From positions 1,116,001-1,180,000 of the forward strand of contig NC_064680.1 of NCBI RefSeq assembly GCF_023278565.1: a stretch of 64,000 bases of DNA, in the 5' to 3' direction. Every line of letters begins with the position of its first letter. The first letter of the stretch is position 1. The notes below the pieces were generated by a model. It did no database searches. It worked only from the letters and a program-made list of their open reading frames with translations, and had not been told where the DNA came from. The position numbers and the translations under genes were made by a program. The DNA comes from Colletotrichum lupini (lineage: Eukaryota > Ascomycota > Sordariomycetes > Glomerellales > Glomerellaceae). Shown piece by piece: positions 34,264-45,145 of the stretch.

Positions 34264-35211
34264 TGATTAAGCTTGATCAGCTGGTGACCTTCACAGCGAT
34301 TTTTCGCGCCTTGTTATCTGCCCGGTGCCGGATTGATCGCGGAAATCGCGTCTTCTCACGAAAGCCGCGAGCTTCGTGAGTGCGGACTGGAGAGGTGGTA
34401 GGGTGTTTTCGAGTGCGGTCGAGATAGACTCGGCAGCGGAGATGGGCCAAACTTTGTTTCGTCAAAGCTCAGCTTCCTTGCCTCCGATCTTGGCGGTTGA
34501 AGTGACCAAAGTCAATGATGACGTCTACACCGAGGAGTGGAGAAATTCCGGAGCGGTACCCGGGCGGCTGGAGAAACAGCCTAGCCCCGGATCCGGAGGC
34601 TGCTGCTCGACCGACGCCGACGGACGCATTGCCGACCTCTCACGTAATGAGGTTTCATCCGGAGATAGGAACTTGCGGCGCTCGGGGTCCTTCGGGCTCC
34701 TTTGGCAACATGGGCATGACAAACGGGAAATGACGAACTACAGACTCCCTCAAGCGAACACCACCGTTGAAACCGAAACCGAGCTGCGAGTCGAATGACG
34801 GGATGAACCGAGACCGAAGTTGATGTTGTAATCCACAGACCTTTCGACGCTGCAATATCTTGTAGCCGTAGAAAGACGCAGGAATCATGAGCACATGAGC
34901 GTTTTTCGATGCGGCTTCCGCACCGGAGCGTTCGGCTGATTCGTTCTGCGATGCGATGTCAGGGGAGCTTGGTCGGCTTCAGTAGCCTCTACTGAAGGGT
35001 TGCGGCTATGTTCAGTGGGGAAATAGCGAGAGCATCTTGAGTCGAGTGTCCCCTTTTCTCGGCGCAGCAGAGTTCTAAATGATGGCAGTCTTTTCTGCTC
35101 TATATAAGCCAACATGCAGCGATCCTCGAAACATCCAGGTTGACCTACGAAGCAGTCGATTGTCTCAAGAGCCCCTATCTTAACACGCACCATCTTCAGT
35201 TACAACCGACC
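34264..35211. other. Intergenic stretch upstream of the Diels-Alderase-like gene
   Basis: About 950 bp between the tRNA and the next ATG. Open frames at 34376-34798 and 34515-34733 have no domain support. The only element I recognise is the TATA box at 35101-35108. Confidence 0.4.
35101..35108 (+). promoter_or_regulatory. TATA box of the Diels-Alderase-like gene
   Basis: TATATAAG about 105 bp upstream of the ATG at 35212, a good core-promoter match. Confidence 0.5.
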
Positions 35212-36497
35212 ATGAAGCAAACAAAAGCTTGTCTGCTGGCTGCTGTAGCCGTTTCGGCATCTACCTGCTCTGCCGAGACCAGCACCGGAGATCGTGTCAT
35301 CCAGCTTGGCAGAGACTTATATAATGGCACAACTAAGGTCCAGTTCACCACAGAAGCTCTCGGTGAAGCAGACTTCTTCAAGATCGACCCGGGCCCGAAC
35401 TCAACTACCTTTGACTCGTACGTCATCAGACCCTACGTGCAGCTAACCCCCCTGCTGCATCCTGCCATATATGTGATTGACACAAGGTCTCCACAGATGG
35501 TACTTTGACGCGATGAACCCTTCGACCAACGAGACCGTCGTCTTCAACTTTGAGATCCAGAGACCGACCGATAACGGCGCAGATGTAGGCATCACACAGT
35601 ACCACGTATCCCTGTTCGGATCCTTCGCGAACGGAACGGCCTTCAGCTACGGAGTCAACTCCGAGTACGCCAACATCACCGAGCGGGCGGACAAGAGCAT
35701 GCGCGTCGACTTTTTCGGCGGCAGCGAGGTCAGCTGGTCGGGCTCGAGCTTGCTGCAGCCGAGGCCGGTCTATAATGTGACCATCAACTCTCCCGAGACT
35801 GGCATCTATGGAAGTCTTATCTTGCGAGGCAACGTGAGTACAAGTCTACTACCAAATCGGATGGCCGGAAGACTGACATACTGGCTGTTTCCAGACCGTC
35901 GCCCCTCACTACACCTGCGGCACCGACGCAGCTGGCGTAAATGAGAAAAACGTCGAAGGCGTAGCCTGGGCCAACGCCCTCCCCGACGCCGAAGCAACAG
36001 TCGATCTCAACCTCGGCGACACGGCAATGTCCTTCTCCGGCTACGGCTACCACGACAAGACCTGGGTCGACCGTCCCTTCCAGGAAGCGATTCAAGCCGC
36101 CTTCTGGGGCCATGCCCGTCTGGGTCCATATGCCGTCGTCTGGTGGCACTCGCACGCACAGGACGGCACCGAGATCAGCTCCGAGTACCTCGCGACCTAC
36201 GCGGACGGCCACGTGATTGCGTCGCGATGTGTGGACCGCGTGAATAACACGCTGGGATGGGGTGAGGGGCAGATTTGGCCACTTGTGCCTGGGACGCCAG
36301 CGCCTGCTGGGATGATTATGCGGTGGGACTTGGGGGATGCTGGGGTCTTTGTGGCGAATATTACAAGTAAGGATATCTTTGTCACGATTCCTTTTTGGCA
36401 GGCTGGGAGAGGGCCTGTTTCTGGGGGTTTTGTCGGTGGGGAGCAGTACACCGATGAGACTGGGTTGTGGTCTCTCAACCAGCTTCCCAAGTTGTAG
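35212..36497 (+). CDS. Lipocalin-fold (CrtC-like) protein, candidate Diels-Alderase
   Basis: Fungal relatives of this fold catalyse intramolecular [4+2] cyclisation of linear PKS or PKS-NRPS products. Exons are 35212-35417, 35497-35833 and 35895-36497 (introns 79 and 61 bp), giving 381 residues, the normal family size. The first 21 residues (MKQTKACLLAAVAVSASTCSA) look like a signal peptide, and several NxT/S sites suit the secretory pathway. Segments SWYFDAMN, VTINSPETGIYGSLILRGN, and GYGYHDKTW followed by RPF are the ones I associate with the hydroxyneurosporene-synthase/CghA-Fsa2 group. It lies 17 kb right of the acyltransferase, beyond a retrotransposon. A cluster role is plausible because HR-PKS/trans-ER systems often pair with such enzymes, but similar proteins also occur outside clusters. 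Confidence 0.7.
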
Positions 36498-37952
36498 CAA
36501 AGTTGGCCTTGATTCGGCTGCACATTCACCATCGTAAACTCTTGTTGTAGTAGATATTTCATGACTTGATGTTGTAAAACATTGACATCATTGCGCCGAG
36601 GCGTTATCTCTTGGTACATTTGAAGGTTAAAAGATAGAATATATAATATAATGTATTGCATACACGATGCTATCTTAGTAGTCTACGCCTATTCTCCGAA
36701 TCGTCTTGAACCCAAAAATGACTTGCAAATCGTTTGCGAGCGCGTCATTTTGCCATGTCGAATTTTGTCGCTCTTAAACTCTGGTGTTTATTGCGATATT
36801 CTGAGCATCATCCAACATCCCCTTAACCAACCTGCCAGCTGCATCTCGAGGCGCTGTCAACGTTCTGACATCTTGTTCCATAATGTGAAAGCAGCGCCAG
36901 CATCTTTCGAGATGCTTTGGACCAAGCAATCGAGAGACGTTGGTAAGTTACGCCAACGTGATATCCAACTCCAGCTACCAAACCAACTCCAGAGCAGCTG
37001 ACAGACCGCCTCAGACAATGAACTGTCCCGACAACAAACAATCCAGCTCATTCCAGCCGGCACAACCACTGTCGTTCTTCACGTCTTTCGGCCAATCAGT
37101 ACATGTCATCTCCCCAGCATTGAGGAAGCGCATTCGGGAGCTGCAACCGCGGGAGAGAGTGCGTGAGTTTGAGCAAGATACTTGCATCCGCGCTAGCGCC
37201 CGCCGCTCCCCCGCCCCCGCCATCCACCAACTCTGATTCGCCGGCTGAACAAGGGGACCATTCCCATCTTGAGCCTCTCGCCCAACCTCAAGTCAGCCAA
37301 ACGACCGTTTTTCACGAAGGAAACATCGGGGCCGCCTGTTTGGCTCTTTGATAATCTCGCTCAAAGACCAGCCAAATGCTCGCTAGACTCAGGTACCTTG
37401 CCTAAGTGAAAATAAACTTGCTCAGTTGGTGTCCTCCATTGGTGCACTTCCCCGTTGCGGAACTGCTCGCCTCTCGGTCTTTCAGTCCGAGGCTTTTGTC
37501 TTTTCGATTCCCTGTCGCCATGAGGACAGCCCGAGGCCTCGATATGCTGTTGTGATTTCACAGTATATCCGCCAGCGGGCTATTTCCCTTGAGGCCGCAC
37601 CACAGGGTAGCGCCGTAAGAAGTCTAGGCCGCTCTCATTGTGGCGTGTGAGGGAGTTTTCTTCGCGCGAAAGCTGGCCTGCCTTAGTCTACCTGCCACGA
37701 TGCTTACAGCTCAGATCCCTGTCTACGTGACATCCCAAAAGTAAGGATAAGCTACCTATTTAAGGTATGCTGCAGGTGTTACGTGCGGAGGTTGATTTGT
37801 TTATATAAATGCTTGCCTCGCAGAAGTCAAGCTATGATACCTCCCGCCATCCTCTTCTTCATCTTCTTGGCAGTCCTCATCCATCGTTGATCTCTCCATC
37901 TGACCCGCTGTACAAAGTTAGAAGCTCTGTCGATCTCATACCAATTGCAATC
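36498..37952. other. Intergenic stretch, nothing recognised besides a TATA box
   Basis: About 1.45 kb between the Diels-Alderase-like and BIM1-like genes. Short open frames overlap on both strands without domain support. A TATA box at 37802-37809 belongs to the next gene. Confidence 0.4.
37802..37809 (+). promoter_or_regulatory. TATA box of the BIM1-like gene
   Basis: TATATAAA about 145 bp upstream of the ATG at 37953. Confidence 0.5.
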
Positions 37953-38811
37953 ATGGCCCCCAAGACCCTCCTGCTCGCCCTCGGCGCCGCTAATTTTGCG
38001 TCCGCTCACTTTGGCCTCGCCTACCCTTCATGGCGCGCTGATACCCTCAGCGGAACGAACCTGACGGGTTACTCCCAGTGGACTTACCCCTGTACAGTTC
38101 CCCTCTTTTCCCAGTCACTCTTGCCTTCGTCTCCCCGTAACTCGAGTGCGACAAGTGACACAAGCTGACCTCCTCATCAGGTGCCGGAGTTCCTTACGGA
38201 AGAGGCAACGTCACAGACTGGCCCCTCGACGGCGGCTCCATCGAGCTCGACCTGCACCACGACTGGACCTACGTCTTCATCAACCTCGGCCTGGAGTCCG
38301 GCGGCAATGTCACGACGCATAACATCACCCTCACCCCGCAGTTCTGGAACGCCACCGGCTCCGGCACCCTCTGCGTTGAGAAGCTTGCGCTGCCAACGCC
38401 CGCAAAGGACGGACAGAGGGGAAGTATCCAGGTTGTTACTGTCGGCGAGTCTGGTTCTGGACTCTACAACGTATGTTCTACTATCTTCTTTGATCAAGTA
38501 CTGTGGATGCTTGTTGAAAGAAATGTTCTGTGGAGAGGATGCTAACGTGATGGACGATGTAGTGCGCCGACATCCGCTTCACTTCAAACGCCACCACCCT
38601 CCCCTCGGATCAGTGCAAGACGGAGGGCGTAACGATCCACACCATCAAGGAGCAGAGCGCCAACGGAACCAACAGCACCAGCGGGAACAGCACGGGCAAC
38701 TCTACCTCAGGCAGCGGTTCCAGCGGCGCGGCAGGCAACGGAGCCCACATGCTCGCCCTCTCATCGGTCGTTGGTCTCAGCATGGCATTTGCCTTTGGCG
38801 TGAGTCTGTAA
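37953..38811 (+). CDS. GPI-anchored BIM1-like (X325) copper-binding protein
   Basis: Cell-surface protein of the LPMO-like BIM1/X325 family, which binds copper through its N-terminal histidine and takes part in copper acquisition or wall biology instead of sugar cleavage. Exons are 37953-38091, 38181-38470 and 38563-38811 (introns 89 and 92 bp), giving 225 residues. Signal cleavage after FASA would expose His19 in HFGLAYPSWR, the family hallmark. SQWTYPCAGVPYGRGNVTDWP follows, matching the expected Cys and Gly pattern. The last 60 residues are Ser/Gly/Asn-rich and end in a hydrophobic tail (LALSSVVGLSMAFAFGVSL), typical of a GPI signal. Multiple NxT/S sites indicate glycosylation. Confidence in the family is good. 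Confidence 0.85.
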
Positions 38812-39298
38812 GACAACATCCAGAGGGAAAAGATGTGACGGGAGCTTAAGGTGTCTTAAGACATCTATCACGGAAGAGGGGACAGCATGAGAAATGCGTT
38901 CGTGCTTCTAATGTACATGAATGCTTGATACCAGTTCATCCTCTGGATGACCGATATGATAATGAAAAGGAAAGTTCTCAAAAGATGCTATGCTCAGTTA
39001 TATGTATGTGTATATATGAGATGCGAACCGTGTCCAAATATGACCAAATGTAATGCGGCCTGACCTGCGTCAATGTTACTGAACGAGGTCGGCGCGAATC
39101 CCCAAAACCAATCAAAAAGCACTTACTCAAAAACCATGCATGCTACTTTCTCAACATCAGTGGTATCTCTCGCAAACATCATGCAGCTTCATGCGCACCG
39201 GCGGGGCAGTGGCGTCTATCTCGACCGAAACGACAACGTATAATCCAGATTAAATCCGTGCCAAAACATGAGAAAAGGGTATTGGTGAGCGCAACCGA
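38812..39298. other. Convergent 3' intergenic stretch
   Basis: About 490 bp between the BIM1-like and kinase gene ends. No gene or repeat is recognised. Confidence 0.45.
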
Positions 39299-41203
39299 TC
39301 ACCTCTTCACGAGAGCCTGCTGTTCCATGACATACAGCTCTCTCACAACGCGGGCCATGGTGATCCGCTGTGTCGGCGCGGGTATCAACATATCGGAAAC
39401 AAGCCGCTCAAGCTTGTCGCGGGGGTACAGTTTCTCCCTCGCCACCGCAACCTCGCTCAGCCATCTGTACATCTGATCCACAGCAGGGCAAGGCTGAGCG
39501 GGGCCCCTCGGCTGCGGGTTCGGCGGGGGCGGGGGTCGATTCACGTCGGCAATCATCCAGTACAGCGCCGTCTGTTTAGCCTGCTTCCGTGAGCGTGCGT
39601 CCGGGAAGGGGATCTTGCCGAGAACGTAGAGCATCGTCACGCCGAGCGCCCAGACATCCGACGGCGGGCCGCGGAGCTTCTTGCCGATGAACTCGGGCGG
39701 GATGTAGTACGGCGTCCCTCCCGTCGTCACGGGCCCGCTGGTGTGCGTCGACAGGCCGAAGTCACAAAGCACGGCGCCGCGGGAGGGCGAGTAGAGGATG
39801 TTGGCGGGCTTGATATCGTTGTGGACCAGGTTCTTGCTGTGCAGATAATGCAGTGCGCCGCTGATGTCGCGCGCGATGGCAAAGGCGTCAGTGCGGTCGC
39901 CGAGGAAGCTGTGGTCTAGCTGGGAGCGCCAGACGCCCTTTGCACTGAGGTCCTTTGCGTCGACGTGTTCCATGTAAAGGGAGAGGTAGCGGGCGTCGCC
40001 GCCGTAGAGCTTGACGATGGACTCGTGGCGGAGGTCGTCTTGGGACTGGTACTCGCGGAGCCACATGTCGGCCTGACGGATCACGTTACGCTCGTTGTTG
40101 TCCTGGGGCTTCGAGGCGGCGTTGGCGTTTGCGTTGGCAGTGCGGGTCTTCAGGACTTTGACAGTGACGATGCCGTCTGGAACGTTGGAGTGCTCTGCGG
40201 TGAAGACGGAGGAGAGGGCGGTGGAGGCGATTTGGTCGCGCTTGGAGACTGTGTACTCGTCGATCTCGCAGCCGCCGGGGATGACGACCGTCTCGTCCTT
40301 TTGCATGTCCAGAAGGGCGTGGCCGTTTGTCGCCACAAGTTCTCTGCCCTTGGCTTCTGTGGGCAAGGGGAATACGAGTGGTTGTGCTTGTGGTCTGAGG
40401 AACATGATGACGCCGTCTTCCTTTTCCTTCTTCACTATGCCGGCCTCCTCCGTCGTGCGAGCCTTCTTCTCGGACCGTGGCTCACCATCATCGGCGGTGA
40501 ATGACCGCTTACCAGAGGCGTTGAGGGCATCCGAGTTTGAGCTTGAGGGGAGTTCGTCTTTGAGGTCCGAGTCGGCATGTTTGAAGTAGGCGGGCCGCTT
40601 CTCCAGGATCCTAAAGTCGAGCACTTCAACATCGCGAACGTTTATCCTCCATGTTCCTGGTGACAGCGCCTTGGGGGCTCCCGGATTGACCCCCCAGCTG
40701 GCGCAAGAACCTGGACCGTCGGATATCCTCGTCAATGAAATGGGCACCTCGGATCTGTTCAGAAGGATCTGGTTATCGCTCGTCGGATCATAGTAAAGCT
40801 CGCACCACAGAGGTGGGCGGGGCGTGTTGTCGTCCAACCGCTCCGGCGGGATACGCACGGAGAACTTTATGTCCCGGGACGTTTGGGAGACGGCAAGCAC
40901 CTTGTGCTGAGGTTCCTGCTCAGAAGCAACCTCGGCGCGGAGAGCGAGCCACTGGCAGTTGTAGTTACCCGGGCTCACCGAGCGGCTCCGAGTAAGGGGT
41001 CGGACGAGGATGCGGATGCCCTGCTTGTGGTGGTGCTCCTCAACACGGAGCTTGTCTAGCGGCACGGGGTCGCCTGAGATGAGGTCAAAGGGTTCCTCTA
41101 CGCGGATGTTTCTCATGCGGGCATCGATTTCAGATTGAGAGAACGGTTCTGTCTTTTCCTCCGACGGCTCCTCCGAGCCGCGGATCCGGCGGTCTCCCAT
41201 CAA
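39299..41203 (-). CDS. Serine/threonine protein kinase with an N-terminal FHA-like region
   Basis: Predicted cytosolic or nuclear protein kinase. One uninterrupted frame encodes 634 residues; two adjacent in-frame ATGs start it. Residues about 45-215 (WCELYYDPTSDNQILLNRSEVPI) look like a degenerate FHA-type beta-sandwich; this is a guess. The linker holds a basic KRSF and KKARTTEE patch. The kinase domain spans about 315-625, with the TVKVLK lysine strand, YMEHVDAKDL hinge, HNDIKPAN catalytic loop near residue 460 (HND replacing HRD), DFGLS near 480, TGGTPYYIPPE activation end and DVWALGV in helix F. The arginine lost from HRD suggests that activation does not depend on activation-loop phosphorylation. 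Catalytic Asp, Lys and Asn are present, so it should be active. Confidence 0.87.
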   Translation of the reverse strand: MMGDRRIRGSEEPSEEKTEPFSQSEIDARMRNIRVEEPFDLISGDPVPLDKLRVEEHHHKQGIRILVRPLTRSRSVSPGNYNCQWLALRAEVASEQEPQHKVLAVSQTSRDIKFSVRIPPERLDDNTPRPPLWCELYYDPTSDNQILLNRSEVPISLTRISDGPGSCASWGVNPGAPKALSPGTWRINVRDVEVLDFRILEKRPAYFKHADSDLKDELPSSSNSDALNASGKRSFTADDGEPRSEKKARTTEEAGIVKKEKEDGVIMFLRPQAQPLVFPLPTEAKGRELVATNGHALLDMQKDETVVIPGGCEIDEYTVSKRDQIASTALSSVFTAEHSNVPDGIVTVKVLKTRTANANANAASKPQDNNERNVIRQADMWLREYQSQDDLRHESIVKLYGGDARYLSLYMEHVDAKDLSAKGVWRSQLDHSFLGDRTDAFAIARDISGALHYLHSKNLVHNDIKPANILYSPSRGAVLCDFGLSTHTSGPVTTGGTPYYIPPEFIGKKLRGPPSDVWALGVTMLYVLGKIPFPDARSRKQAKQTALYWMIADVNRPPPPPNPQPRGPAQPCPAVDQMYRWLSEVAVAREKLYPRDKLERLVSDMLIPAPTQRITMARVVRELYVMEQQALVKR

Positions 41204-43906
41204 GCGAGGGAAGGGATGACGATGTTGCCTAGCCTCCCGTGGCCCATGCGCGGTTCGATTTGCGATGGCGGCTCGGCAGCTACGGATACCTTACGGGGAG
41301 ATGGACTCTGGAACCACGCCAGGCACTCCGGACAGCGGGTCGTGGGGTGAGAGGTGTGAGTCGCCGTTGTCGTCGCAGTGGCAATGAGGTGAGTGAGTCT
41401 GGCCGGGATGGGCTGGCCTGGACACGTAAGTTTGGTGTGAGGTAAGATGTTGTCTATCCTGGTATGGCCAGGCAGACAGGCGAGTTGAGTGAGAGTGAGA
41501 TGGTGCGCGGCAGGGTGAGCGTGGTCAGATCTTTTGCGATGGGCAGGGTTCAGAGCGCAGCGGTCTGTAGGTTGGCCGAGGCGTGATTTATGAATGGGGA
41601 AAAGGGAAAAGAAACAGGAGGAGAGAAACAGTTTCTCTGCCAGGTACAGATGCAGGAACAGCACGGCATTAATGAGCCTCCTGAGCACTGCCAACAAGCT
41701 GTTCTGTCGGGGTGTTGGAGAAGGGCAGACGGACAGAACTCGACGTCAGATGAACAAATGGACAGATGAGCCCAATGTCAACTGAAGAGCAGACGACGGC
41801 GGGGAACGGGATAAACGGGGAGTGAACGGGGTTGAGCTGACTTGAGCTGACGGGGGGAGGGACCTTGGGACCTTATGGGAGGGCCTGCTGATGGAGTCTC
41901 AGCCTCAAGTAGTTTATCGGCCGACCAGCAGGGCAAAGATACTAATTGTAAGATTACGCTGCTCTAGCAGCAACTTGGGTGTTTGAGTGAGATTCTCTCA
42001 GTGTCAGCACATTCAGCGATATCTTTGTGTGTGGCCGCAACTAAGGACGAAACACACTCACTGAGTACGGAAATGATTTTGGAACGCGCGCATATCCCTA
42101 GGTCTTGAAGAGTCATCGAACCCTGTGGAAAGAGACTGGTGCCTAGGGCCGGTTGGCCTTGGTCTTGGAGAAGATGTGAGGGGAAGAGGAAAATCGACTG
42201 AAATGATGGGCTGGCCGGGCTGCAGGGCTTCCAACCAGGCATGGCGCTGGAGGCCCAGAGGGGAGAGATCGTTCCCATTTGAGATCTGACCCAGCGTCAG
42301 CCCTGGTCAACAGAGGGGCAGAGGTATCCCAGCGGCAGACCTATTGTGGGAAGTGACATTAGCTTCATCGAACGAGAGCCTTCAGCGCTTCGTCGCTCAT
42401 CAAGCCAAACCGGAACGTCGACTACCTCTCAGCCACAACAGCGCCTCTCATTCAACGGTCCGAACGGCGCACACTGAGGAGGATCGATCACTGTGAGTGA
42501 GACGATGGTCTGCAGGTCTCGCAGTGCCCGCCAGGCCCCTGACAGTTGACCATAACCTGACGCAATGAGGATGAACGGGATAAAGTCACTTGACCCGTCC
42601 GTATTCACGCGTCAAGGCGAATGAGTTGAGAACTGGAGAAACAGAGACAGCGGCCCGGCCGTGACTGGGACAGGTGCGGAAGAGGTTTCTTATGAGGAAG
42701 CAGTTTGTCGGGAGATCCGGACTGAAGTGTCAGACTGACTGAAGACAGGTCGCAAGCCATAATAGTATTGAATATCGCAAGTCGGGATGAGACAATGACA
42801 CTGCGAAATGAATGGGTTTCGATGAATCTTGATGAGTCGAAATGTGCCTCGGGTGAGTGAGAACGGCCAACAATGAGCGAGTCACTCGGTGATTGGCTGT
42901 GGAAGCGAGGCTTGATGACTGAGCCATCCTGTTGAACTTGTGTCGCCGCCTCTTGTCATCTCCGCCCAACCAACTCTTCTTCCTTTTCCATCATCCTCCC
43001 GCTGTTGCGGAAGCAGGCTGTCTGTCGCCACCGAAATGGAAATTGAGAACCCAACTGAAAGACTCACATTCACGCTCCGAGCCAGACGGAGAGTGCGGGA
43101 AAAGTGAGTGAGTGAGTGAGAGCAGAGCCTGGCTGTGGTTCACTGCCTGCGCCCGGGCCAACCCAGAATATCGTCTCGTGGCTTCCGTGAGTGGACCCGC
43201 TCAGACGCTTGCATCCTTAGTAAGCGTTATCATTGGTTCTGACTGAAGATACCATGCTACTCTGCATCATTCCTTCTTCTACCATTGGCTCGCTAGAGTG
43301 GCGGAGTCTGAGAAGGCCAGGACAGCCCTGCCCTCGTGTTCCGATTTTGTCGGACACAGCAGGGATACCCCCTAGTCGTAGGGCCTCCTGTCGGCGCTAG
43401 TGCTGCTTAGTGTGCCGCTAGCGCCTCCGGGTCCCTTGCACTTTCCCGTCATCTTTGCAATTCTCTCCGACCACACGTGACTTTTGGCGATGTTTTGAAT
43501 CGGCGTGAAGTTCGTCCGACTCTGGCTTCACGCACATTGCGTCCGGGCACCCCCCCGACCAACTCATTCCCGCTCTCCTCGGTGTCCCCACGCCCTGAAA
43601 CCGTCCATCCTCATCACCAAAGAGCCCATCAACAACCCCGACATTCACCTTTCGCTCCTCACGGACACCTGAATATTCACAATGGATACCCTTTGCAGTT
43701 GCATCTAAATGTTCTTCATGTCGTCACTAAAAAACAACCATTTCTTCCATCGAGAAAACCGAAGCCACCGGCCTCACCAGCCACCCTTCATTCCCTTCCT
43801 CCGAACCGCCTGAACCGACTCTTCTCTCCACTCCGACTCCCTCTACTACCAATCGACAACTACTTCTCGTCGCCGACTATCCTCTTCAGTACAGTCTTGC
43901 CCTAAC
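41204..43906. other. Long intergenic region; probable leaders of both flanking genes
   Basis: About 2.7 kb between divergent genes. Content seen: a tetranucleotide run (GTGA) at about 43104-43122, and a pyrimidine-rich stretch from about 43540 to 43900 that looks like the 5' leader of the next gene. Open frames (for example the minus strand at 41200-41697) have no domains. No RNA gene is recognised. Confidence 0.4.
43104..43122 (+). repeat. Short (GTGA)n microsatellite
   Basis: Four to five tandem GTGA units. Nothing suggests a function. Confidence 0.7.
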
Positions 43907-45145
43907 ATGGACGAACCGGGTTGTGCTTGGCCTTTCTGGAAATTTGGGATGAAGAGAGAGGATCTCTCCACCAAACTGCAAGACCAGTACAACACGATTC
44001 CTTCCAGCATCCAGGACCCCGACGCCTTTCACAATGATGTCTGCGAGATCTCCCACATCGCCGACACCGCCGACGAGTTCCATCGCCTCATGGCTGACCG
44101 CAAGGAACAACGCTTGAAGGAACTCAACATGTCTCTTGATCTCGCTGCTGTCGAGATCATTGCGAACCCCAAGCTCGTCGGCACGGCGCAGTGGTCGTAC
44201 GCTCTGCAGCTCTTCCGAACACGCTCGCTCGACTCCCTGGTGCGACTGTTCTCAAGCTACCTCCCCGACGACTATTCATGCGCGCAAGGCTACTATGCAT
44301 CTTCCACCGGTACCTCCTTCAGTGATCGATGCAGCTCTCGCACCGCGAGCACCAACCTCAGCAGCCTCGACGACGGTCCCTGTTTCTTTCACGATGATGA
44401 TGACGACAAGCCCATTATGACGCATGAGCCTTTTCACATTTCGACCTCTATCTCTTCCGCCATCACCACAGATCTCCCTCTGTCTCCTCGCTCTATGACG
44501 ATGCACTCCGATACCTCTGTGTCGTCCCCAATCGACCATGATCACGACCACAGTTACCACCACAACCTCACGCCCGCGCGAACATTATCCTTCTCTGGAT
44601 CCGAGTCCGGCCGACTCGAAGAGAGGCGGCTTCAGTGTCTCGATGATGAAGACGACGAGGAAGAAGATACCTCACAGTCTGAAGATCCCGACTCTCTGAC
44701 GACGTCGGTCTCTGATCTAGAAGAGCACCGTTTGACGCGTGAATCTACCGTGGAGGAGGAGCAATCTAGCGAATACACCGACAGCGCCATTGAAGAGGAC
44801 GACTGCGAAGAAGAGTTCCCGACAACCCAGCTTCCCTTCGACCTCTACGACGACGTGATGGAGTCTTCAGAAACACCAACACCCAAACCAGAAATAACAA
44901 CGGCGGCGTCTTACCTTGACAGCAAATCTCCTTTCCGTTCGATACCCCAATCTTTCCGCGCATCCTCACCAAAGATACCCCATCTCCTACGCCGTCGTGA
45001 CGCCAGCCCCGCAAAGGGCATTAGCAGTAGTAGTATCAGTAGGAGGACTCCCGAAGAATCAGCGTGCCGTATTCAGAAGCCGCAGCCCGACGCCGCACGC
45101 GTGCGGGCCTTGGCGGCAAGGGATCGTAGAAGAGGCTTGGACTAG
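43907..45145 (+). CDS. Hypothetical acidic, Ser-rich fungal protein
   Basis: I do not recognise a named family. One exon encodes 412 residues, with the ATG in a CTAACATGG context. The first 130 residues look folded and helical (KREDLSTKLQDQYNTIP, then an Asp/His/Glu region and WSYALQLFRTRSLDSLVRLF). The rest is low-complexity: His/Asp-rich (DHDHDHSYHHN), then strongly acidic (EDDEEEDTSQSEDPD), and finally a basic C-terminus ending RVRALAARDRRRGLD. The build suggests a regulatory or scaffold protein, but no function can be assigned. The long pyrimidine-rich leader upstream and 2.3 kb of gene-free DNA downstream set it apart from its neighbours. Confidence 0.78.
   Translation: MDEPGCAWPFWKFGMKREDLSTKLQDQYNTIPSSIQDPDAFHNDVCEISHIADTADEFHRLMADRKEQRLKELNMSLDLAAVEIIANPKLVGTAQWSYALQLFRTRSLDSLVRLFSSYLPDDYSCAQGYYASSTGTSFSDRCSSRTASTNLSSLDDGPCFFHDDDDDKPIMTHEPFHISTSISSAITTDLPLSPRSMTMHSDTSVSSPIDHDHDHSYHHNLTPARTLSFSGSESGRLEERRLQCLDDEDDEEEDTSQSEDPDSLTTSVSDLEEHRLTRESTVEEEQSSEYTDSAIEEDDCEEEFPTTQLPFDLYDDVMESSETPTPKPEITTAASYLDSKSPFRSIPQSFRASSPKIPHLLRRRDASPAKGISSSSISRRTPEESACRIQKPQPDAARVRALAARDRRRGLD

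Noticed and set aside
41200..41697. A 165-codon minus-strand frame abutting the kinase start
   Set aside because: It overlaps the kinase ATG in another frame and is rich in His/Thr/Pro from repeat-like DNA.
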